Shown: one piece after another, positions 8,114 through 14,704 of the stretch
Layout: every line of letters starts with the position of its first letter
Position numbering within the stretch: the first letter of the stretch is position 1
Source: CAYWNA01 sp964459305
Lineage (GTDB): Bacteria > Planctomycetota > Planctomycetia > Pirellulales > Pirellulaceae
Assembly: GCA_964459305.1 (NCBI GenBank)
Contig: CAYWNA010000263.1
Coordinates: 1-18,502 of the forward strand
Direction: 5' to 3'
Length of the DNA: 18,502 nucleotides
Translations under genes and position numbers: made by a program
The notes under the pieces: generated by a model
Told to the model about the DNA's origin: nothing
What the model saw: only the letters and a program-made list of their open reading frames with translations
Databases searched by the model: none

Positions 8114-8142
8114 TTGACCACCGTTTATCCGGGGGTTATAGT
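8114..8142 (+). promoter_or_regulatory. sigma70-type promoter of the DUF4380 gene
   Basis: TTGACC (8114-8119), a 17-base spacer, and TATAGT (8137-8142) give five matches in six to each consensus hexamer. The predicted transcript start is near 8149, leaving a leader of about 80 bases before the ATG at 8229. Confidence 0.65.
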
Positions 8143-8228
8143 TGGGCGATACGCTCGATCCGACCAGTGGAGAGATCAGGCTGTTTCAAGAAGCACTTGC
8201 TCGCAGAACAGAACGGAGAGAGGAAAGC

Positions 8229-9587
8229 ATGAATTCCCGTGGCTTTGTAGCTGCCACGTTGTGCGTCGCCGTGTGCTTTGTCACGAGCGCAGAAGCGCAG
8301 AGCGGGCAATCATCAACGTACAAGGGCTGGAAATCTTGCGTTCTGAAGAACGATCTGGTGCGGTTGCACGTCGTGCCAGAGATCGGCGGCCGGGTGATCC
8401 AATACGCGCTGGGCGAAAAGCAGTTCTTCTGGGTCAATCCGGCACTGACGGGCAAAACATCGCCGAAAACGGGACTGGGGCCGGACGGCGACTGGTTGAA
8501 CTACGGCGGCGACAAGCTGTGGCCGGCGCCGCAGGGGTGGGACAACGACCGGCAATGGCCCGGACCGCCCGACGCCGTGCTCGACGGCCAACCCTACCGC
8601 GCCGAGACCAACCACGACTGCATGGCAATCCGGCTGACCAGCCGCGACGATCCCCGCAGCGGTATCCGCTTCAGCCGCCACATCCGCCTCCATCCTCGCT
8701 CGACGCGAGTGACTATTGAAGCCACCATGACCAACATCGACGACAAGCCGCGCCGCTGGGGCATCTGGGCCCACACGCAACTCGATGCAGGGCTACCGGA
8801 CAGCGACGACTGCAATCGGCTGATGCGGGCGTGGTGTCCGATCAACCCGCGAAGCCACTTCAAACGGGGCTACGAAGTCGTCTTCGGCGATAAGGACAAT
8901 CCGTCCTTTCAGGCCGGCGCCCGGCGTGGTCTGATGAAAGTCAGTTACGATTACAGGGTCGGCAAGGTCGGCTTGGACAGCCACGCCGGTTGGGTCGCCA
9001 CCGTCGATGGCCGCCGGGGGGACGTCTTCGTTCAGCGTTTCACGTTCGATCCCAAAAAGGAATATCCGGACGGCTCCAGCGTCGAGTTCTGGCACAATGG
9101 CCTGGGACGGATTCACGCCTACAACAAGTGGATCGACATGCCCGACAACCGCAATGAGAACCCATGCGTTTTCGAGAGCGAAGTGCTGAGCCCCTTCGCT
9201 CGGTTACAGCCAGGCGAAAGCTATACGTGGCGGTACGAATGGGCAGCTTGCCGGATCGGAGGCGATTATCCCGTCACGGATTGCAGTGAAGCTGGACTGA
9301 TTTCCGAACCGCTTTCCTGTCATCCCCAACGCGGCCGTGTGCGGTTACGTGGGCGTTTTGGCGTCTTCCATCGGGGCCGCGTTGTCCTGGAAGCATACAA
9401 CGCGAAAGCTGGGGTGGTAGCGACCGAGATCCTCGACGCCGACGCCACGCCCTCAAGGCCGATTGTGCTCGACCACGAATTCGATTTGTCCCCGACGGTC
9501 AGCAGCGTGGCGCTGGTGTTGCAGGACACAGAAGGAAGGCGTATCGGCAGAATCGCCCGGTACGTCGTATCACAGGCCCCACACTGA
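8229..9587 (+). CDS. secreted DUF4380 (galactose-mutarotase-fold) protein
   Basis: The product has 452 residues. The start at 8229 follows GAGAGGAAAGC and opens with a signal peptide (MNSRGFVAATLCVAVCFVT, cleavage after AEA near residue 23); the longer frame from 8142 has neither. The mature protein begins with a beta-rich domain typical of DUF4380: NDLVRLHVVPEIGGRV, FFWVNP, WLNYGGDKLWPAPQGW, WPGPP and VLDGQPY. It continues through TNIDDKPRRWGIWAHTQL and DVFVQRFTF to about residue 340. This family shares the supersandwich fold of aldose epimerases and probably binds carbohydrate; no reaction has been established to my knowledge. The last about 100 residues form a further beta-rich segment. 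The gene is divergent from, and probably functionally linked to, the oxidoreductase/HEAT unit. Confidence 0.85.
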   Translation: MNSRGFVAATLCVAVCFVTSAEAQSGQSSTYKGWKSCVLKNDLVRLHVVPEIGGRVIQYALGEKQFFWVNPALTGKTSPKTGLGPDGDWLNYGGDKLWPAPQGWDNDRQWPGPPDAVLDGQPYRAETNHDCMAIRLTSRDDPRSGIRFSRHIRLHPRSTRVTIEATMTNIDDKPRRWGIWAHTQLDAGLPDSDDCNRLMRAWCPINPRSHFKRGYEVVFGDKDNPSFQAGARRGLMKVSYDYRVGKVGLDSHAGWVATVDGRRGDVFVQRFTFDPKKEYPDGSSVEFWHNGLGRIHAYNKWIDMPDNRNENPCVFESEVLSPFARLQPGESYTWRYEWAACRIGGDYPVTDCSEAGLISEPLSCHPQRGRVRLRGRFGVFHRGRVVLEAYNAKAGVVATEILDADATPSRPIVLDHEFDLSPTVSSVALVLQDTEGRRIGRIARYVVSQAPH

Positions 9588-9748
9588 CGGTCTGAGGAGT
9601 GAGTGCCGTTGGGTCAGTGGAGGGAAGATCGGCTTGCGGGTAATTCGCCGCTTGTTCTCGTGCGTTCTTGTGTTTCTTGTGGCTGTCTTTTCTCCGTCTG
9701 AGTGATTGCGTTGTGTTTCTGCCGTCGCTGGTCGATCGACTCATGAGC
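9588..9748. other. convergent intergenic gap
   Basis: 161 bases between two converging genes. CACTGAC (9582-9588) and GTCAGTG (9613-9619) form a 7-bp stem with a 24-base loop, too loose to call a terminator. At 9665-9681 a short direct repeat reads TTCTTGTG then TTTCTTGTG. No gene is seen. Confidence 0.5.
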
Positions 9749-11092
9749 CTAGTACCAGTTCATGTCATCGCGGGGAGCGAGTCGTTTCATGAAGGAGCTG
9801 TTGTTGGCTTCGTCGCTATTGGTGATCGTCATGTTCTCTGCGTCCCAGTTCAGCCTTTTTCCAGGATGCATCATTGCGACATCACCAAGCACGATGATTT
9901 CCGACAGCGGCCCCGCGTAGTCAAACTCGGACATCGCCTCGTCTTCGCCCTTGCAGGCCATGACCCAGTTCTGCAGATGGTTGCCGGCCTTGCAGCGATA
10001 AGATACCTCGGGCGGCTTGGGTGTCTCTTTCATCCTCGCCTCAGGAATGATCCTGCCACCCTGGCTGTGGCTGCCCACGATGATCGAACCCTCCGAGCCA
10101 ATCAGGACCGATCCGCTGTTCAGAAATGATCCCTCGCGGCCTTCTTCGAGATCTCTCGGGCGCGGGTAGGGTATTTCGGGGCCAAGGTGATATTTCATAG
10201 TCACCGGGGGGCGTTCGCCCCTGGCGGGAAACTCCCAAGTGATGACCCCGGCTTTGGGAAGGAGGCCCGGAGCAAGCGGATCCGGTACGTCCGCAATTAC
10301 GCTGGTAGGCGTCTTCAGGTCGAGCGAGTAGTAAGCCGCGTCCAGGATATGTGAGGCCATATCTCCCACCACGCCGCTGAAATGGCTGAACCTGATCCAT
10401 TCACGGTTCATGTAATCCGAACTGAAAGGTATCTCTTCCGCCCGGTTCAGGAAGAGGTCCCAGGCCAATGTCGTTGGGCACTCACTTTCCTTGACCGGAT
10501 GTACCTTGGTCCAGTAGTTCTTCCTGGAGTAGGCCCACACCTCCTTGATCTCGCCAACCGATCCTGCTCGAACCCAGTCCCTGATCATGGCCGAGCTTCG
10601 GCTCGAATGGCCCTGGTGCCCCATCTGAGTCACCACTTCGTGTTTCTTCGATTCTTCGGTCAGGAGGCGGACTTCGTTGACCGTGTGACACAGCGGCTTT
10701 TGTGTATAAACATGCTTGCCGCGCCGGATGGCAAACATGGAGACCGCGAAGTGGACATGGTCCGGCGTCCCTGTATAGATGGCATCTACCTCCTTGCCGA
10801 TCTTGTCGAACATGACGCGGTAGTCTTTCCAGAGTTTTACCCCATGCAAGTTCTTCTTGCCCGCGATGCACTTGTTGTGTCTCGCCTCGTCGACGTCACA
10901 CAGGGCGATCACGTTGTCAAATCTCGCGAAGTAACTCGCGTCGCTCGATCCCATCCCGCCGACACCAATGCAGGCAATGTTGAGCTTGCTGTTTGGCGAC
11001 GGACCGGCCTTGAGAATGTTGAATGGCGCAACCCCAAGAGCCGACGCGGCCAGGCTGGTTCGAAGGAAACTGCGGCGATTAATCGATGTCAT
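9749..11092 (-). CDS. Tat-exported Gfo/Idh/MocA family oxidoreductase (copy 2)
   Basis: The product has 447 residues. The start at 11092 has an AAAGGTGG ribosome-binding site at 7 bases and gives a twin-arginine signal at once (MTSINRRSFLRTSLAASALG); the 68 extra codons of open frame upstream lack both. The Rossmann domain shows GVGGMGSS, CDVDEARH, TGTPDHVHF and, at 131-133, QKP in place of the usual EKP, with K132 kept. The C-terminal half carries the substrate domain (GVVGDMASHILDAAYYSL, then NHLQNWVMAC). The VYTQKPLCHT wording marks a distinct subfamily from copy 1, so the two are not recent duplicates. It probably acts on a sugar or sugar derivative in the periplasm with bound NAD(P); the substrate is unknown. 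It lies 88 bp downstream of the propeller-ankyrin gene on the same strand. Confidence 0.9.
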   Translation of the reverse strand: MTSINRRSFLRTSLAASALGVAPFNILKAGPSPNSKLNIACIGVGGMGSSDASYFARFDNVIALCDVDEARHNKCIAGKKNLHGVKLWKDYRVMFDKIGKEVDAIYTGTPDHVHFAVSMFAIRRGKHVYTQKPLCHTVNEVRLLTEESKKHEVVTQMGHQGHSSRSSAMIRDWVRAGSVGEIKEVWAYSRKNYWTKVHPVKESECPTTLAWDLFLNRAEEIPFSSDYMNREWIRFSHFSGVVGDMASHILDAAYYSLDLKTPTSVIADVPDPLAPGLLPKAGVITWEFPARGERPPVTMKYHLGPEIPYPRPRDLEEGREGSFLNSGSVLIGSEGSIIVGSHSQGGRIIPEARMKETPKPPEVSYRCKAGNHLQNWVMACKGEDEAMSEFDYAGPLSEIIVLGDVAMMHPGKRLNWDAENMTITNSDEANNSSFMKRLAPRDDMNWY

Positions 11093-11138
11093 GCTATATC
11101 CACCTTTCTCCTGAATGTCCAAGCTTCGAATATTGGCC

Positions 11139-11147
11139 ATTCTAACA
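11139..11147 (-). promoter_or_regulatory. possible extended -10 element for oxidoreductase copy 2
   Basis: On the - strand TGTTAGAAT ends about 46 bases before the start codon. TAGAAT differs from TATAAT at one position and is preceded by TGT, as in extended -10 promoters. No matching -35 was found. In the same 88-bp gap, CCGCA (11161-11165) and TGCGG (11173-11177) form a 5-bp hairpin just after the stop of the upstream gene. Confidence 0.3.
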
Positions 11148-11180
11148 TCGCGCCCCATCCCCGCATCCGGCGTGCGGTGA

Positions 11181-14100
11181 TTATCTCGGTTTTTCTTCTG
11201 CGATGCAGTAAAGAGACTTGCTGCCGCGAAGGAACATCTGGTTTCCTGCCAGTGCTGGCGATGCATCAAATTGATCATCCAGCCTATTCCTGGCAAGCAC
11301 TTTTAGTTCCTTGGATCGCTGCAGCACGAGCGTTGTTCCGTTTCGCCCGGTGATATAGACGCGATCGTCTGCACCGACGGGCGATGCATAGATTCTCGAA
11401 ATATCGGGCAACCGCGTGCGATCCATGATCGTGTCACCAGTCTTCGAATCCACACACGACAATATTGCCTGGTTGGACTGACTGAAATAGAGCATGCCGT
11501 CGTACAAAAGCGGCGATGGGATGTACGGAGTCCCTCGGCGCTTGGTCCAAACGATCTTGTCGGAGCCTGAAATATCCCCGGTGACCGAAAGTGGCAACGC
11601 GAGCAGCGAGTACCCTTCGTAACCACTCATGCAGTACACGACGTCGCCTTCCACGACGGGCGATGGGATCACATTGCCGGTCAGACCGCTGCATTGCCAG
11701 ATGATGCGGCCGTCATTCAGGTCATAGCTGCGAACCATGTTCGACGCGGCTGTGACGACCTGTGTTTTGCCGCTGTGTTTGAGTACGCGCGGCGTAGCCC
11801 AGGCATTGGGCTCATCGCGATCCGCCTTCCATTGCGTTTCACCAGTCTTCGCATCGAGTACTTCGATGGTCGATTGCCGCTGTTGATCGCGAACAATGAC
11901 CAATCTGCCATCGTGCACGACGGGGGAGCACCCTTCGCCCAAACTTGCCCCCATGTAAGCCCGGCCAAGGTCACGATCCCACAGTTTTTTGCCATGCAGG
12001 TCGTAACAGAAGAGCCCCGCGGAACCGAACCAGCAATACAGTCGCTGGCCATCGGTCGTGGGCGATGCAGAAGCGAAGTCATTATCGCCGTGATGGCCTT
12101 CGTGCGGAATGCGTTCGGTTGCCGTCTTTCGCCAGAGCTCTTTACCGGTATCTCGATCGAGGCAGAGAACAACAAACCGATACGTCGTGTTCGGATACTT
12201 GATTCCAAACACGCGATCTGGTTGATCTTCCGGCCGGGGAAGCGAGGGATCGACGATCCCCGTGTTAATCGCCGTCAGCAGGAAGACTTTGTTGCCCCAA
12301 ATGATCGGGGTCGAGCTTCCATTTCCATCGATCGCCACCTTCCATTTGATGTTCTTCCCTTCGCTCCATTCGATCGGCGGCGTTGCGGTTCTAGAAACAC
12401 CATTGGCCTCCGGCCCACGCCATTGGTGCCAGAACCCATCGGATGCGCCTCTTGGGTCCGCCGAACTAGAATTTCGGCCTGCATCCTTTGACGCGTGCTC
12501 GCGCAACATTTGCGCAATCTTCGGACGCGTTTGCTTGATTCGCGCAAGATCGAGTTCGATGCCGACAAGGTTGCCAATGTACCTGTACGTTCCTTCCAAC
12601 TGCGGACTCCAGTCGGCAGAGACCACGTCAAGCGGCGTTTCGCCCCGCCGGCTCTTGGCGCTGACTGAGGCGCCATTTTCGAGCAGCGCCTTCACAAACT
12701 CTGCATTCGCAAAGAACGAAGCGATGTGCAGAGCCGTGTTGCCGTCCCGGTTGGCGATCGAAACGTCAGCACCCTTTTCAAGCAACAACCTGGCGATGTC
12801 GGTTTGCCCGAATGCGGCGGCCGTATTCAGCGGTGTCGATCCGGTGCCCGCTTGTTTTGCATTGACCGACATGCCCGTCGCCAAGAGCCGAGTGATCTGT
12901 TGGTGATTGCCCTGCGCCGCAGCAGACCAAACGTCGGTCGCCGATGAAGCCTTCTTGCGGGGCCGCAGGCGGGCGGACGCGGCAGCATCCAACTTCGCGC
13001 CCTTGGTCAGGCAATACAGCTTGGAGGCCGTCCGAATCAGCAGCTTGTCTCCGACAACCGCGGGACTGGCAACGCAGAGTTCGTCGAGGTGATTCCTTTC
13101 GACGATTTCAAACTTCGGCCCGGCCTTGACCACATACGTCAAACCGTCTTCGCTCAGGAAGAATAGATGCCCATTGTAAGCAAACGGAGACGCGGTGAAC
13201 GAACCACTGGGAGAAAAACGCCGCTTGCCGTAGACCTCCTCGCCGGTCTTTGCATCATGGCAGGTCAAAAACCCTCGATCGAAAAGCGTGTAGAGATAGT
13301 CGCCGTACACAATCTGAGACGGGTTGTACGATGATGATTTGCCCTGATACCACGCGATATACTCACTGCTTCCAAAGTCACCATCCGGAGCGATGTTGCC
13401 GCTTGCTCCCGGTCGCACCGCAAAGGTTGGCCGGTGATTGTCGCCCACATAACCCGATGCGATGTAACACAATCCGTGTGCCGCAAAGGGTGACGGAATC
13501 ACCAGATTCGACATCCGCCCGTCGAACTCCCAAAGCAGCTTGCCGTCCAGCGAGTAACTGCGATTCCGCTTCTTGCCGGGCACAACGATCTCGATCCGAA
13601 GTTCATTCGTCCAAACAAACGGAGTGGCCCACGAGTGCGTCTCATCACGAGGCGTTCGCCAACGCTCGTCGCCGGTCTTCGCATCGAACGTGGCAATCCA
13701 CGAACCTTCTAGGTTGTCGTAGACCACGATCACCCGACCGTCATGGACCACGGGGGAGGCCGCGGCACCGTAGTCGAAGAAGGTCCTCTTCGGTTCAATC
13801 TTCTGCGACCACAGCGGCTTCCCGTTCAGTTCGTAGCAGCAAAGGCCCACATCACCGAACAGGACATACAGTCGCTTGCCATCAGTTGTCGGAGTCTCAG
13901 AGGCATAGGTGCTCTTGGGATGACGGGGCACCTTCGGTTGGCCAGTATGCGCTTCATGTTTCCAGAGTTGTTGGCCGGTGTTCAAGTCGAAGCAGTAAAC
14001 CACCCAATGATGAATGCCCTTTGCCGGATCCCGCACACCTTGGCCCAGATATAGCCCCTTGCTCGGCGTGAGATTCTTCTCGTCACTGGCAACAGTGCTC

Positions 14101-14327
14101 AGAAAAACTCGATCGCCCCAAACAATCGGACACGACCAACCCCAGCCCGGCACGTCGGCTACCCACTCCACATTGTCCGTGGTCGTCCAGTTTGTTGGCA
14201 GATCGTCGTTATCGGACGCCACTCCATCCGCATTCGGTCCCCGAAACCGGGGCCAGTGGTCCTGTGCGGGAGCGGCTGTGGATAGATTCGCAACAATCAA
14301 CAGTCCGAGTAGAAAAAGTCGCATCAT
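11181..14327 (-). CDS. secreted PQQ-type beta-propeller / ankyrin / beta-propeller fusion
   Basis: The product has 1048 residues. Two adjacent ATGs (14327, 14324) follow GGAGCTCAAAT; the first has the better spacing. A signal peptide follows (MMRLFLLGLLIVANLSTAA, cleavage near APAQ). Residues about 22-460 form a BamB/PQQ-like propeller with the opening HWPRFRGPNADGVA and repeated blades of the form YCFDLNTGQQLWKHE, TFDAKTGDERWR and YSLDGKLLWEFD. Residues about 465-610 hold three ankyrin repeats plus a divergent cap (DVWSAAAQGNHQQITRLL, STPLNTAAAFGQTDIARLLL, NTALHIASFFANAEFVKALL, ETPLDVV). Residues about 615-1048 form a second propeller (FWHQWRGPEANGVS, LDRDTGKELWRK, LDAKTGETQWK) that parallels the first to its last line, ending KSLYCIAEEKPR versus SKLYCLTKGAK. 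I infer duplication of a propeller with an ankyrin module between the copies. PQQ binding is not implied. It is probably a periplasmic scaffold or sensor, co-directional with oxidoreductase copy 2. Confidence 0.85.
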   Translation of the reverse strand: MMRLFLLGLLIVANLSTAAPAQDHWPRFRGPNADGVASDNDDLPTNWTTTDNVEWVADVPGWGWSCPIVWGDRVFLSTVASDEKNLTPSKGLYLGQGVRDPAKGIHHWVVYCFDLNTGQQLWKHEAHTGQPKVPRHPKSTYASETPTTDGKRLYVLFGDVGLCCYELNGKPLWSQKIEPKRTFFDYGAAASPVVHDGRVIVVYDNLEGSWIATFDAKTGDERWRTPRDETHSWATPFVWTNELRIEIVVPGKKRNRSYSLDGKLLWEFDGRMSNLVIPSPFAAHGLCYIASGYVGDNHRPTFAVRPGASGNIAPDGDFGSSEYIAWYQGKSSSYNPSQIVYGDYLYTLFDRGFLTCHDAKTGEEVYGKRRFSPSGSFTASPFAYNGHLFFLSEDGLTYVVKAGPKFEIVERNHLDELCVASPAVVGDKLLIRTASKLYCLTKGAKLDAAASARLRPRKKASSATDVWSAAAQGNHQQITRLLATGMSVNAKQAGTGSTPLNTAAAFGQTDIARLLLEKGADVSIANRDGNTALHIASFFANAEFVKALLENGASVSAKSRRGETPLDVVSADWSPQLEGTYRYIGNLVGIELDLARIKQTRPKIAQMLREHASKDAGRNSSSADPRGASDGFWHQWRGPEANGVSRTATPPIEWSEGKNIKWKVAIDGNGSSTPIIWGNKVFLLTAINTGIVDPSLPRPEDQPDRVFGIKYPNTTYRFVVLCLDRDTGKELWRKTATERIPHEGHHGDNDFASASPTTDGQRLYCWFGSAGLFCYDLHGKKLWDRDLGRAYMGASLGEGCSPVVHDGRLVIVRDQQRQSTIEVLDAKTGETQWKADRDEPNAWATPRVLKHSGKTQVVTAASNMVRSYDLNDGRIIWQCSGLTGNVIPSPVVEGDVVYCMSGYEGYSLLALPLSVTGDISGSDKIVWTKRRGTPYIPSPLLYDGMLYFSQSNQAILSCVDSKTGDTIMDRTRLPDISRIYASPVGADDRVYITGRNGTTLVLQRSKELKVLARNRLDDQFDASPALAGNQMFLRGSKSLYCIAEEKPR

Positions 14328-14704
14328 ATTTGAGCTCCGGTTGAATTGACGAATCTCAATCAACTTTTATCACTTTCAGCTCGGCCGGCAAGATGATTGG
14401 AGAGCCAGAGCGAGAAACGATACAAACGGATACAGTCTTTTGATCCATTCAAACCGCTGGTGATGCTCCATGTCGAACGGTAGGGCTTGGAGTTCAAACC
14501 GGATTTCGCTTTGTCCAGTTGCGGGTGCTCTCCCGATCGTGTCTGCATCTGGCGGGTTTACGGTGTATCATACCGTGGATGGTTTCGAGATTGGTCGGAT
14601 AGCAGGTATGATGGCGAAATGCCGTTGCCGGGGTATGATGTCACTCTCGGCACTTCGGGCGTTTTCGATGCGATGAATGTTCTGATGAAAAGAAGGGAAA
14701 CAAC
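14328..14704. other. divergent intergenic region between the two large propeller genes
   Basis: 377 bases. A 68-codon + frame at 14470-14676 has no ribosome-binding site or recognisable motif and is not called. The gap holds GTTTGAATGG on the - strand (14454-14445), also found in the promoter of oxidoreductase copy 1, and three copies of an 8-mer near 14567-14639; both are listed as findings. No sigma70 pair with proper spacing was found for either gene. Confidence 0.6.
14567..14640 (+). promoter_or_regulatory. possible operator: three copies of GGTATGAT
   Basis: GGTATGAT occurs at 14605-14612 and 14632-14639, and inverted as ATCATACC at 14567-14574. The two direct copies extend to GGTATGATG and are spaced 27 bp start to start. 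They lie 65 to 138 bp upstream of the ATG at 14705. The arrangement suits a protein-binding site, but no regulator is encoded nearby and TATGAT also resembles a -10 hexamer. Confidence 0.3.

Larger units (their letters stand above)
7893..8228. other. divergent intergenic regulatory region
   Basis: 336 bases between the oxidoreductase copy 1 gene (-) and the DUF4380 gene (+). It contains one good promoter for each direction, listed separately. A 29-codon + frame from an ATG at 8028 (starting MTQGDEVSRKEEAEG) lies within it, but it has no clear ribosome-binding site or recognisable content and I do not call it a gene. Confidence 0.7.

Noticed and set aside
8028..8117. 29-codon + frame in the divergent promoter region
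   Set aside because: No clear ribosome-binding site, no recognisable content, and the -35 of the DUF4380 promoter overlaps its end.
9582..9619. 7-bp stem after the DUF4380 gene as a terminator
   Set aside because: The loop is 24 bases, the stem is short and no T-tract follows.
10382..11353. 323-codon open frame on the + strand
   Set aside because: It crosses the start of oxidoreductase copy 2 and the end of the propeller-ankyrin gene in antisense and has no coding signature.
14470..14676. 68-codon + frame upstream of the methyltransferase-propeller gene
   Set aside because: No ribosome-binding site, and the translation is Arg/Cys/Met-rich with no motif. Overlapping frames of similar length exist.
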